Shown: positions 36,290-47,619 of the stretch, in pieces
How positions within the stretch are numbered: the first letter of the stretch is position 1
Layout of the letters: each line of letters begins with the position of its first letter
NCBI GenBank assembly: GCA_015178975.1
Contig: WHVD01000172.1
Coordinates: 1-64,000 of the forward strand
Source of the DNA: Hysterangium stoloniferum
Taxonomy: Eukaryota; Basidiomycota; Agaricomycetes; Hysterangiales; Hysterangiaceae
Direction: 5' to 3'
DNA length: 64,000 nucleotides
Position numbers and translations under genes: made by a program
Notes under the pieces: model-generated
Seen by the model: the letters and a program-made list of their open reading frames with translations, nothing else
What the model was told of the DNA's origin: nothing
Database searches by the model: none

Positions 36290-37187
36290 TATTGGGAACT
36301 TGCGCAGACCACAGTAGAAATTAGAATATAACCTGGCTTCTATCTATGAGTGAACTACTGGAGATTATATATGTCTATGGGGAGAAGGTTCTGGAAGGGA
36401 TGACAGAGATATTACTAAAGCTATGTTACAGCGCTTTGCATTACGTAAGGCGCGCGCTAGATTTGCGCGGAAATATTGCTGAAAGTTGCGAACCTCGTAG
36501 CTTGCTCAATAAGTGACCAATTGTCTTGTAACTTAATATACGTATTTTAATACCATATATATAGTATTATATGATGTTATAACTCCAAAACTTGACCTAC
36601 AGCATGTTTCCCAAAATTGCAGTCTATTTGAGCTTGCGAACCAATTCATGAGCCAACAGATGTGTCACTCCCAATGAGCTCATAATATGTTGTTTTACAT
36701 GTATCTAGGTAGTAAAAAATGACAGCGCCTGGCTTTTGCGGTCAGAGCTAATGTGAGTGAGGTTGCCGAGTAAATGCATACAACTACCCTCATACAGGTT
36801 TTCAGCTGGTATTTAGACAGAACAAGCCAGGCGCTGTTATTTTTTACTACCTAGATACATATAAAACAACATATTACAAGCTCATTGGGAGTGACACATT
36901 TGTTGGCTCATGAATTGGTTCACAAGCTCAAATGGACTGCAATTTTGGGAAACATGCTGTAGGTCAAATTTTGGAGTTATAACATCATAATATACTAGAT
37001 ATATAGTATTAAAATATGTATATTAAGTTACAAGACAATTGGTCAATTATTGAGCAAGCTACGAGGTTCGCAACTTTCAGCAATATTTCCGCACAAATCT
37101 AGCACGCGCCTTACGTAATGGAAAGCACTGTAAGTATGTTCCAAGATATTCTATAATATTCTAGGAATGTCAGGTTGATTACCAACA
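36290..37187 (-). mobile_element. solo LTR (about 194 bp without its nested insert), duplication AAATT
   Basis: On the minus strand it runs TGTTGGTAATC to GTTCCCAATA, flanked by aaatt on both sides (36285-36289, 37188-37192). Removing it restores the duplicated block exactly. The final CA is TA here, a C-to-T change. It is split by the foldback element at 36429-37130. Confidence 0.7.
36429..37130. mobile_element. 702-bp foldback/MITE element with TA duplication
   Basis: Arms of about 315 bp (36429-36743 and about 36822-37130) are near-perfect reverse complements around an 80-bp centre. Ends are CAGCGCTTTGCATTACG and, read inward from the other side, CAGTGCTTTCCATTACG. TA flanks both ends. 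The CAG ends and TA target fit a Tc1/mariner-related non-autonomous element. It has no coding capacity and should form a long hairpin. Confidence 0.8.
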
Positions 37188-37876
37188 AAATTTTCCAAGC
37201 TCTTGCAATACAGAAGGTTGGATCGCTTATTATACCCAAAACAGTCCCCGGAAATGCACAGATGGGCCAAACTAATTGAAAGATCAACATGGACGTGAAG
37301 GTCCACGGGAGCATGGAATTGACACGGGAACTAATGGTGGCTGATGAAGTGCCAGCAAAGTTGAGAAAGGAGTGGGTTGTATTGAAAATTTTGGCAGTCT
37401 CAATGTATACGGGCAAAGCACACTAGAGTACATTTGTAAATATATATCGAGTTTATATATTATGTCTTATACAACTTCTCTAAGACAATCCTCTGTATCC
37501 AAAGTTTCCAAAACTTCTATGACTCGCTTACTGATACTCTGAGTCATAGCCCCAAGAGCGGGAAGGGTGAATGTTCATCGTCTCCAGGTGGGTCGCCGGA
37601 GGTCGACACCGTGTGTTTGTTTTTGGGTCACCCCAGCATTTCATTATATTTAGGAGGAGATGACAACCCATTATGGAGCAGATTGTAGTCACCCAACTGA
37701 GGCCATTGTGCTTATTAGCTATGATGAATTAATAATAAGCCATCACATACCCTGGTCCGATGGGAAGGTAGTTGCGGGTGTCTTTCATAGACCATATGAT
37801 GCAGTTGATAAGCATGACTACCACAACACTAGAAATTGTTAGAGTATGGGATACTCCGATTAGTGATGATCTCATA

Positions 37877-39483
37877 CAGTAGGCAACAAAACCATTTGGA
37901 TGTTTCTTTGTTTTGAAAAGATCCTTTAGCATTAGCCCAAACTAAATTCTAAAAATTCTGAATAAATTATGATAGATGCTCTAATATCACAAAATGTTGA
38001 TTACATAACCATGATGTCATATGTCCATTTATGGCTATGCAATAATACCATGAATGCAGCTTGTACATCCAAATGGTTTTGTTGCCAAGATTCACAGAGC
38101 AAAGAAGTGGTCTAAAAATATTCATGATCACATGACTTTACTTCCACAACCTAAAACATGAACCTTAAACCCAAAAGTCACATGATTTGTTCATGTTCAA
38201 GTATATATACAAGGCCTTTTAACATGCTTGTCCCCACAGTTCACCATGCACACTGTTCCCCCTACTATGTGTGAACACATCATTACTCTGCTCCTCTCTA
38301 ATGTCTCTGGGCACTCTATCCATCAGACCACTGGTGTTAGCATTGGAACTATCTCAAAAATATGCTCTGAATACTGTCCTGAGGCTCCCAAGTCCTCTGG
38401 TGATTGTCCAACTAAACTTACATCTGCCAATATCAGCTATGCTAAGCATCTCATTTGCAGGCAGAAAGCTGATAATGCAGTGCAAGTTACCAAGTCTCTT
38501 CAGGATGTCACAAATCAATCCCTCTCCTCCCAAACTGTACCTTATGCAAAGCTGGCCTAAGGCCTGTGGTGAAGAAGAAGTGCCCTTTTCTGCGACAATC
38601 TCACAGGAGGGAGAGGCTACAGTGGGCAGAGAGACATCAGGAGTACACTCTGGAGGACTGGAAGAGAGTTGTATTTTCTGATGAGACCAAAATCAATCAT
38701 CTTAGGTCAGATGGAAGGAAGTGGGTGTGGAAAAAGGTGGGGGAGGGGTTGACTGATAGGCAGGTGGAGGGAACATTGAAGTTTGGTGGTAGTAGTGTGA
38801 TGATGTGGGGTTGCATGCTTTGGGAAGGCATTGGATATGCCACTAGGATTGAAGGGAAGATGGATTAACAGCTTTACTGCTCTATCTTGGAGGATGTACT
38901 TCAGCAATCCCTTGAGTTTTACAAGAAAACTCCATCTGATATCATCTTCCAGCAGGATAATGATCCAAAGCATACCAGCAAACTGGCTCGAAAGTGGTTT
39001 GATGATCATAGCTACAATGTGATGAAGTGGCCAGCACAGTCTCCAGATCTAAACCCCATAGAGCATCTCTGGGGGCACTTGAAAAGGAGGCTAGCTGACT
39101 ATGAAACACCACCTAGTGGAGTGGAGGAGCTTTGGGAGTGCTGTCAAGTGGAATGGGAAAAGATACCAAAGGAGGTGTGTCAGAACTTGATAGAGAGTAT
39201 GCCTAGAAGAGTAGAAGCTGTAATTAAGGCCAAGAGAGGGTATACCAAGTACTAGTTTAGTATATAGAGTTTATAAAATACAGGCAACAAAACTGTTTGG
39301 ATGTACAAGCTTCATTAATCCTATTATTACATTGCCATAAATGGACATATGACATCATGGTTATGTAATCAACATTTAGTTATATTAGATCATCTATCAT
39401 AATTTATTCAGAATTTATTTTGGGCTAATGCTAAAGGAACTTTTCCAAGCAAAGAAACATCCAAACGGTTTTGTTGCCTACTG
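37877..39483 (+). mobile_element. Tc1-like DNA transposon, 1607 bp, nearly intact
   Basis: TA at both flanks (37875-37876, 39484-39485), ends CAGTAGGCAACAAAACC and GGTTTTGTTGCCTACTG, and terminal inverted repeats of about 210 bp. The 22-bp end sequence is repeated in inverted orientation at the inner edge of each repeat (38065-38086 and 39283-39304), giving four probable transposase sites. Encodes the transposase at 38246-39255. Confidence 0.9.
38246..39255 (+). pseudogene. Tc1-like transposase (DD34E), one frameshift and one stop
   Basis: Cut-and-paste transposase. The N-terminal helix-turn-helix is readable (TTGVSIGTISKI). A frameshift near 38545 separates it from the catalytic part. The first Asp is in VVFSDETKI, the second in FQQDNDPKHTS and the Glu in SPDLNPIEHLW, with 34 residues between the last two. 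A single in-frame TAA stands at 38866-38868, after GKMD. The C-terminus ends AKRGYTKY. With only two defects the copy is young; both could be checked in other copies. Confidence 0.88.
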
Positions 39484-39884
39484 TACCTTGTCTTGTGATT
39501 GATTAGATCCTACTGGTTCACATCATGTGATAGTTATATTTAGTTTAGTGTTCACTTAGTTCCATGTTGTGCACACATGTTTGCTGCACAGACCAGTGCA
39601 CAGACTATGTATTCTAGTATATAGTTTGCCCCAGCTGAGGAGTGGATCCTCATCTGGAAGCCTAGCTATAATATCGGTTTACTTCACACTGCTCTACTCT
39701 TAAGTGGCATTCGCTCCTTGATAGAGAGTCCTTGCACTTTGCTCTCCCTTGCTACCAGATTATTTCAATAGAAATATCATTTGACAGCTGTCTTCAAATA
39801 AATAGTTTTTGATTCCCACACCTGAAAAAATAGAGTACACCATGGCAAATTTATTCTGATGCTTTATTTATCAGGATAATATGG

Positions 39885-40240
39885 ACTGAAAGAAACACTT
39901 GGTACCACATGTGCCTCAAGTGGGCCACACAATTTCAAATCTTTAGGCAGCCAATTTGAGAAAGAAGATGTAACCTCAGTAGTGGACAGTATTTTGACCT
40001 GACACATGCTTTGCATAGGAGGGTTGTTCATAAAATAATGCAGGGATATTTGCAAATGTGAAATAACTTGAGAGTGAAACAGAAATATGTAGACAGTGGT
40101 ATTTTGAACTGTATGTCAAATGTTGGCTCAAGTCCATCCAAGTTGCATTTCATAAACTTTTGATAAACAACCCATTACTGGGCTCGAATCCAGGAACTGT
40201 ATAACAAATATAGCCTCTGTTAACATATTAGTGTGCCATC
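39885..40240 (+). repeat. fragment of the DUF6533 block 3' flank
   Basis: Matches 35460-35640 and, inverted, 30310-30590. It holds the conserved agtgaaacagaaatatgtag and ttcataaaat words. Non-coding. Confidence 0.6.
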
Positions 40241-40582
40241 AAGAATTTAGTTATAAGTGACTTACCTCAGTTGACACAATGGAAGAACTGACTGAGGTAC
40301 AATGGCATTGGGCAAGCCTAGTATTGATACAAAGAGAACAATAGAGAGACAAAGGCTTTAACTGGCAACAACTTATTATAGAACACAAAGAATGTTGATG
40401 CAAAGGGGGGGGGGTATATGTTGGTACACCATGGATGTGAACAAAAAGCATTGTACATTACTAAGCTACTATACAGAATTATGTAGTTTAGCATGAAATA
40501 TTCTAGGACCCACAAATGTCATTGCATTGAGATTATTGCCAAGTGGCCATAACTTCAACACACTCCTTTAGTTGAAAACACA

Positions 40583-41461
40583 TTAATGACACTCCTTAGA
40601 ATGCAAAGTCAGTAGTTGTGTGATATGTATCTGTCCTGTAATCTGTGGTGTTGTTGGCTCCAACAATATTGCAGGAGTCAGCAACATTCCGAATGCATTG
40701 GTGTAAGCCCTAGAGCTGGGGCAGTCAGTTCCATAATGACCTTGTCTGCCACAATTAAAACATTGAACATTGGGGGGACACTTAACTGCATAGCCTCAGG
40801 TAGCTGAGAGAGCTTGAGGTTCAATGTCATTACCAACAATAGATATTGTACAATGGCCAAGCTGGTGCAATTCTTCATTGAGTAGGCAATTGATGATGTA
40901 CTGAGTTGTTCAGGTGGGATGGAATCCAAGCTGACGACAAACTTGCCATAAGATTCATCAAGGCCATTGGTGAGTACCAGGATCATCTCTTCTTCTTCAT
41001 GGGTTTTGAGCCAACAAAAGATGGTGGTATCTATGTTAATTGATGGAGGGCTGGTTGCATGGCTGAGGCATTGTGAGGCATGTTTCACAGCAGCGATCCA
41101 TAGCTGCATGCTCTGTGAGTCATCCTTTTTCATGGTCAGGAAGTGGCAGTGAACAGCAAGACAAGATGTGAATCCATGGGTGATGTGTACTTGGCACAGA
41201 TTTTCCCAAGAGATGGTGGAATCATTTTCATGGAGGTGAGGGATTTGCTCTGGTTCAATACCAAAAGTGAGTTCTGACTGCATGAGTTGTTGTTTTTTGA
41301 TGAATGCAAAAACCAATTTTGAGGAAGGTGAGCTGGGCAGTTGAGTTTCCGAACCATTGATGATATCCCACATCCTTGCAAGTGAGAAGTGCTTTCATAT
41401 AAACACACCATGTACTATAGTTCTCCTCCCCTAGTTTTTGAAAGTGGTTCTCATTTCCCAT
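40583..41461 (-). pseudogene. copia-type gag (DUF4219/UBN2-like, zinc knuckle), frameshifted
   Basis: Starts MGNENHFQKLGEENYSTW, the usual copia gag N-terminus in which the element protein begins with a W-containing L.G.NY..W motif. A shift near 41365 moves the frame, and another near 40880 brings back CFNCGRQGHYGTDC, a CCHC knuckle, close to the stop at 40583. The central UBN2-like part (WIAAVKHASQ, LTNGLDESYGKFVVSL) is intact between the shifts. Confidence 0.8.
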
Positions 41462-41698
41462 TGTGGATAAGTAGTTGATGCCAATTTAGAATAGTGGAAA
41501 GAATGAAGATGGAAAATGTGGCTAAAAAAAGCCTAGTGCCAGACAATAAAGTCAGCCCACTCTCAGTGTTCAAGACACACCAAACATATACTGTGGAGCC
41601 CTTCCCATGAGAATCTTCAAACTGCAGAGTTTGATGTACTGCCCCAGAGCCCTTCCTGTGTGAGTACTGTGGCATCTAAGCCCATTAATACAGCCACC

Positions 41699-42521
41699 TG
41701 TTAGGACTGGAAAACCCGCTGGGCTCTGGACCCTGTCCTACATGCACCTGACTCTCTATACCAGGTTACAGTTAACTGGAAATCCCACTGGCATCTGGAC
41801 CCCACCTTGCATGCACACGACTCTTTATATCCACCAAGTCAAATTTCACAACCGGACAACCTGTTGGGACCCAGATGTCAAACCTGTCTATGCCTGACCC
41901 TCTGTGTCTCATGCACCAGTCATTGGAATACCCACCGGGACCTGCACATGTTGTACCTGTCTATATCTGACTCTGTCCCAAGTACCAGTCACTGGACTCC
42001 ACCTGGACAACCCATCAGCTCTCTAACTGAGCTCCATTCCCATTATGGTCAAATGACCTGTCATGTTTCAAGCCCTGCTCCTATTCCATTCCATCCCTAA
42101 CACCTAGTTTGGTGTTTACTTGTCTTGTTTCATGATTACTTGTTTTGATCTTCATTATTACTGGATTTGGTATTGCATACATTCCACAGTCTATATAGTC
42201 TAGTTAATGTTGTACATACAATCTGGTCAGAAAATCAACTAATTTCTCCCCCAGTTACTTAGCATATATCCTGTTCCATCCCCACCTCTCATCATTGCAA
42301 CACAATGCTATTGATCTTGTTGGAGTCCATGGACTTTCCGACTGACCTCCTGACCTATCAACCTATCAACTACACCTAGACTCCCTGGGTTTTCCATCCA
42401 CCTGTCTGAAATTGGACACCATGATCTTGCAAGGGTGCAGCCTATAAGCTGAAGCCAAGTCCTACTGGATTATCCACAGGTTTCTCCAGAAACCCTCTGT
42501 GAGCCTGCTCATCCCTTAACA
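41699..42521 (+). mobile_element. family A solo LTR (823 bp, duplication CCACC)
   Basis: TGTTAGGACTGG to CCCTTAACA with ccacc at 41694-41698 and 42522-42526. CpG-depleted, so an older insertion, yet it is younger than the gag-only element it interrupts. Keeps the TATA box and the gcagcctataagctgaagcc block. Confidence 0.88.
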
Positions 42522-42993
42522 CCACCTACTCCTGCAAGTTCACTGTATTGCCCTGGAGCCCTTCCTGTGCAGATACTGTGGCTTCTATGCCCTTCTATAT
42601 AGCTACCTAAAAAAGATATGATGAGTAACTACTCAAAGGAATGAAAATGTGTGCTGAATTATAAGTCTGTGGGGCCAATAACCTGTTGACACAAAGGGGG
42701 GGGGTACATATGTATACGTCAGTACACTGTGGATGCTCACAAAAAGCATTGTACATTACTAAGCTACTATACAGAATTACATAGTTTGGCATGAAATATT
42801 CTAGGACCCACAAATGTCATTGCATTGAGATTATTGCCAAGTGGCCATAACTTCAACAAAGAATAGAACAAAGGAAATTGTTTGAAGAAAGAAAACTGTT
42901 CAAACAATGGGTGGAAATAATGATTGTGGGCGCCTCACATTATCTGGATTCACAGATACATGTAAGTACACAACTGTGACTACCACATCTAAC

Positions 42994-44287
42994 ACCCCCA
43001 CCTGATGAGATATATACCAAGAGAATAACTCCCATTGAACAAAAATAACCAAATTAGATCTGAAAAATTATGGGGGGACTGGAGGAATGAGATGGAGGTG
43101 GCAAAGATGTGTAGAAGGTAGAAGATAGGACCTGTTCTGAGAGTCCAGTGGAGGGATGGGGGGAAAGTGAGGACCTTGGAGGATGTGCTAAAATCCATTC
43201 CCTAACTTCTTGAGGCATGTTATAGATGCAGAAAGTAGCAATATGACCTGGACAGCCACAATGATGACAGTGATGTTCATTAGTAGGATCACACCAACAC
43301 AAGCCTTTGTCATCTTCAAGAGAAGGAGATGGAGTAGTGCCTGACCTAGAAAATTGACCAGATTGCTTCACAGTATTCCCATACTTGGGATCAGTGACAT
43401 ACTTGTATGTACACTAAATCAACTGGCTCAGACTTCATGGCAATAGCAGAGGATGCTGAACCAATGAGAATTCTTTTAACATCAGAAAGAGGAGGTTTAG
43501 ATTTGGTGGTGAGAATGGAGGTACATATGAATGGTGTGATGGGAAGGATGAAGGTTTATGAGGAGGACATCCAATGTTTGAGAATCACTGATGACACAGC
43601 CTAAAGATGTGAGGTTCTGACAAGTGCTTTTGATAGCATGGATGTAAATATCAATAGGTTTAGAAGGATCATCATCAACATGATAACAATCCTCACAACA
43701 TTTGAAATGACAAGTCATAGTGGACCTCTGGAAATGTTCCCTGACTGCTTTCTAAGCAGTTAAACCTGAAGCCTTCCCTCTAACCAATACTGCAATTCAT
43801 CATTAATAATTGACCAGATGGCTGCCATTTGCTTATCTGTTTGCACAGAAGTAGCAGGAGATGTGGGAGTGACAGCATCATTATCATCTATGATCCAAAA
43901 AGTGCCAGCATCTAAAAAGGCCTTGGAATACATATCTGTGTTCTGTGAGGAGAGGGACTTTGGCTATGATAGGAGTAAGGAAGTTGGGAAAGGACATGAT
44001 GTTTATTGAGTGATATTGTGAGCTGATGGTAAATTGGTGGAGATATATGGAGAAGCTGATAAGGCCAAAAATGTGAAAATTGGTGGTAAAATTGGTGTAA
44101 TTCAGTTAGAGCCAGGGCACATAACCTGTAAGAATGATAAATGGAAGAGGCTGAATATACCAGAAGTGCACAGATATGGACACTGACACAGACACAGATG
44201 AGGAAGAGATAGATTCACCAGAGTTTACATATGGACCCACATAGGTACCCAAACTATAACTAATGTGATGAGTCACAACATCTAACA
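42994..44287 (-). mobile_element. probable third gag-only copia-type element
   Basis: A 5' LTR in minus orientation occupies 44127-44287 (TGTTAGATG to TTCTTACA), followed by ggttatgtgccc as primer-binding site. At the other end a purine tract (ggtgggggtg) abuts TGTTAGATGTGG at 42993. The 3' LTR beyond 42993 seems shortened, so the left border and the target duplication are unsettled. Confidence 0.5.
43054..43990 (-). pseudogene. copia-type gag remnant with zinc knuckle
   Basis: Pieces readable on the minus strand: IDIYIHAIKSTCQNL and LDVLLINLHPSHHTIH (UBN2-like) near 43660-43540, and CHHCGCPGHIATFC (knuckle) near 43250, followed by a Ser/Pro-rich tail. Several frameshifts. Distinct in sequence from the gags at 40583 and 46306. 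Confidence 0.6.
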
Positions 44288-44422
44288 GATTTCCCCTCAA
44301 AAACTACCTTTTTGTTGACAGTTCTGATTGTAACAAATATGCTCAGTTGACACAAATACATGGTTCAACTATATTTATTACCTGTAACAAATACACTACA
44401 GTACATTTAGTGAACTAACATA

Positions 44423-45004
44423 GGAGGATGGTCACACTTTATTGAATATACAAAATTTTACTGAATAATCCTCATATTTTTTAAGTGCAACTATTCCTTC
44501 TGGCCATGACAACTTATTCTATTAGTTTATATTTAATTACCTGAAATTTCATCTTTAAAAATATACATGCCCTTTTAAAATATGCACAAATGACATAGTT
44601 ACACAAAATTATTTGGATTAACCTAGATTATTTGGGTTATGACTTAATCTTTGGATTAAACAAGATTATTTGGGTTGTCACCTAATCTTTGGGTTATGGT
44701 GTATTCTCTTGCATACAAGCAAACTTTCAAATATATTTCATATAATTTAAATTTAGTTGGTTTAGAGAGTTAACCAGAACTATCTGGGGTACCAATCCCT
44801 ATTGTGCAATTTATTCCAAAAGAATAATCTACAGATGATTGTTTGACTAAATTTTGTCAGATATAGGATAAATATTAATATTTTTGCATTCTTCAGAGTG
44901 ATACCTAATCAACTGAATTTGATTAAATATTAATTTTACAATAAACAATATAAATATATATACTTTAGTGGATAAGTAACTTTTAAAGTTTTGGGTTATC
45001 CTCC
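44423..45004 (-). mobile_element. MITE copy 2 (582 bp, duplication ATA)
   Basis: Reverse complement of 12659-13239 over its whole length, with GGAGGAT and ATCCTCC ends and ata on both flanks. Confidence 0.7.
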
Positions 45005-45040
45005 ATAACTGAAAGTATAATGGTGGTAATGTACCTCAGT

Positions 45041-45394
45041 CAGCATGAATAAGTGGTTTGACTGAGGCATGGAGCTGCAATTACAGTAGTTAAATAGGTT
45101 ATGGCCAATATAAGGGTGAGACAATGGTATACATGTGTAAGGTATGATACAGCTTGGTATGGCCATCTAGGGCTTGGTGTAGACTAGAGCATGAGAGCCT
45201 ATTTCAACACTGACACCATTGTTAAGTTTTTGGTGTGGACCTTGAGAGTTAACAATGAGTGATATTCACATTTATCTGAGCTCTGTCAAACACATGAGGA
45301 AAACTAGCTACAGCAACTCCACTATGTATGTATATATCCCATGAACCAGCTGCCTAAGCTTCTAGTGGCTTCTAGTGCCCACAATACTTCAACA
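45041..45394 (-). repeat. copia LTR fragment (family D)
   Basis: The end acaatacttcaaca (45381-45394) and about 150 bp before it match the end of the LTR at 54777-55131. On the minus strand a purine tract (aaaggggtg) precedes TGTTGAAG, so it is read as minus-oriented. The other border is unclear. Confidence 0.4.
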
Positions 45395-46128
45395 CACCCC
45401 TTTGAGGGTAGAGGGTCAAAAATATAAGATGCACCCCCTCAAACCTAGCTTGCTATTAAAGATAATTTAAATATCTCAGCAGTAAATGTTTACTGTATTG
45501 TACAATACCTAAACATGATTTGAATACTAAATACACATATTAAGTTCTACTTTAGAATGAGGGAACAATCAGATTAATTACTCTGAGCAGTAAAAGTTCA
45601 CTGAGAGATTGATTAACTATACTATGTGTATATATATCAAAGTACATTTGAGAGGAGATTGAACACTAATGACCCTCATTAGAGAGTATTTGCTGTTGAA
45701 ACAGTTGAATAACACTTTGCAGAACACCCCTGTGAGTGTGATTGGAAAGTAAACACTAAGGAGACTTTCCAGTGGACTATACTACTAGGTGCTTATATAA
45801 GCACCTATACAGTAGTTACCGACCTAAGGTAACTCACTCAATACTGCACCTACAGTGCTGGGAAAAATACTACAAATATCAGAATAATATGGAGATCATA
45901 ATAGACTATGTTAGAGCTGTAGTATCATACTCTAACATTTTCAACTAATATATATTAGCATTTTTTGATCTGATATCATGTTGGATAATATTGGCACCTG
46001 TGGTACCTAATATTCAACATTAGTTGTAGCATAGTTATGTCTGTCACACAGTCAAGACAGTTGAGAAAAACACTCCAGGTGACAGAAGGTCCTCATTGCT
46101 GGTACTATTGCCAATGTTTTCATCCAAC
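45395..46128. other. CpG-poor repeat debris
   Basis: Contains LTR-like sequence at 45700-45900 (gcttatataagcacc, ctacagtgctgg) related to 13490-13600. No gene seen. Confidence 0.4.
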
Positions 46129-47619
46129 TATAAGAATACGGTGCAGATGTATATTGAGACATGGTGGATGTGAGCAAAGAGTGTTAGTATTACTAAGCAG
46201 CTATACAGTAGTTACTTATCTATTTACAAAAGAATGCAAGATTACTAATTATATATATCATATTTCAACACAATCCCTTAATCAAAGCATTTGAACAAAG
46301 GCTCCCTAAGTGTGAATTATTGTATCTGTGCAGTATGCACCCATTGCACACTCCAAGGTATTGCCAATTTTGATGTTGTCATTACAATCAGCAACATTGG
46401 TGTTGGTGTTGGCGGAAGTTGTAGGGTTTGGACAGTCAACCTGGTAATGACCATGTCCCCCACAGTTGAAGCACAAAATGTTTGGTGTGTGCTTAATTGT
46501 ATGGTGGTGGGCAGCAGAAAAGGCTTGAGTTTCTGCATTGTTATTAACAATGGATAAATTACGAGGGCCAAGCTGGCACAATTCTTCATTGAGTAAGCGA
46601 TTGGTGACATATTCGAAGGTCAGTTGTTCAGGTGGAATGGAATCCAAGCTGACAATGAATTTGTCATATGATTCATCAAGGCCATTGGTGAGCACCAGAA
46701 TCATTTCTTCATCTTCATGGGTTTTGAGCCAACAATGGAAGGTGGTATCCGTGTGAATTGATGGAGGGCTGGTTGTATGGCTGAGGCGCTGTGAGGTATG
46801 TTTCACAGCAGCAATCCATAGCTGCATACTTTGTGAGTCATCTTTCTTCATGGTCAGAAAGTGGTGGCAAAGAGCAAGACAAGATGCAAATCCACAGGTG
46901 ATGTGCACTTGGTGCAGGTTTTTCCAAGAGATGATGGGATCATTTTCATGGAGATGAGGGATTTGCTCTGGTTCAATACCAAGAGTAAGTTCCAATTGCA
47001 CCAGTTGCTGTTTTTTAATGAATGTGTGGACCAATTTTGAGGAGGATGAGCCAAGTGGTCAAGTTTCTGAATCATCAATAAGATCCCAGACGTCCTCGTG
47101 GATGAGAAGTGCTTTCATATAAACACACCATGTACTATAATTTTCTTCCCCTAGTTTTTGAAAGTAATTCTCATTCCCCATTTTTGGATAAGTGTGCAAT
47201 GCCAATGTAGAGTAGTGAGAAAAATGAAGATAAGGTGTGCAGTGCCAATTTAGATGTACTGCCCTGGAATCCTTTCTGTGCATGTACTGTGACTTCTAAG
47301 TCCTTTTATATGGTCACCTTCAATATACTGCCCCGGAGTCCTTCCTGTGCAAGTATTGTGGCTTCCAAGCCCTTCTATATGGCTGCCTACAAAGAATACA
47401 ACAAGTAACTACTCAAAGGAATGAAAATGCATGGTGACAAATCTGAAAGATAAGTCTGTGGGGCCTATAACCTGTAAGAATACAGTGCAGATGTACAGTA
47501 TATTGAGACACAGTGGATGCGAGCAAAGAGCGTTAGTATTACTAAGCAGCTATACAGTAGTTACTTATCTATTGACAAAAGAATGCAAGATTACTAATTA
47601 TATATATCATATTTCAACA
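46129..47619 (-). mobile_element. gag-only copia-type element 2 (complete, 1491 bp)
   Basis: LTRs 47473-47619 (5') and 46129-46270 (3'), with flanks ccaac and ctaac as a duplication with one change. After the 5' LTR comes ggttataggccccacag (primer-binding site), a leader with a duplicated stretch of about 60 bp (tactgcccyggartcctt) and gag. Then come a purine tract (ttaagggattg) and the 3' LTR. Gag stops about 35 bp before the 3' LTR, so pol is absent. Confidence 0.82.
46306..47181 (-). pseudogene. copia-type gag of element 2, one early disruption
   Basis: Begins MGNENYFQKLGEENYSTW; a stop/frameshift occurs near 47055. From there an open frame of about 240 codons continues through the UBN2-like region (LWIAAVKHTSQRLSH, EEMILVLTNGLDESYDKF, YVTNRLLNEEL) to the knuckle CFNCGGHGHYQVDC and a short tail. 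More intact than element 1. Confidence 0.82.

Larger units (their letters stand above)
37837..39770 (+). mobile_element. solo LTR (about 325 bp net) hosting a Tc1-like transposon, duplication GAAAT
   Basis: Starts TGTTAGAGTATGG and ends TTTCAATA (probably CA originally), with gaaat at 37832-37836 and 39771-39775. It lies within an intron of the partial DUF6533 copy. The Tc1-like element at 37877-39483 is inserted 40 bp inside it. Confidence 0.7.
35926..39882 (-). pseudogene. partial DUF6533 block copy, broken by insertions
   Basis: Three pieces, 35926-36289, 37188-37836 and 39771-39882, form one minus-strand copy of the 3' part of the block when the insertions are removed. They contain the 3' flank, the exon with NCIIWSMKDTRNYL and part of the following intron. 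The copy ends at 39882, where sequence jumps to an opposite-orientation piece (39885-40240) of the same block. There is no 5' half, so no protein. Confidence 0.7.
40393..42858 (-). mobile_element. gag-only copia-type element 1 (complete, duplication AAGAA)
   Basis: LTRs 42684-42858 (5', minus orientation) and 40393-40560 (3') end TGTTGAAG and GTCAACA or equivalent. aagaa flanks both sides (40388-40392, 42859-42863). The 5' LTR is followed on the minus strand by ggttattggccccacag, a copia-type primer-binding site. A leader, a gag gene, a purine tract (aaaggagtg) and the 3' LTR follow. The gag stop lies about 20 bp before the 3' LTR, leaving no room for pol. A family A solo LTR (41699-42521) is inserted in the leader; without it the element is about 1.64 kb. 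Confidence 0.8.
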
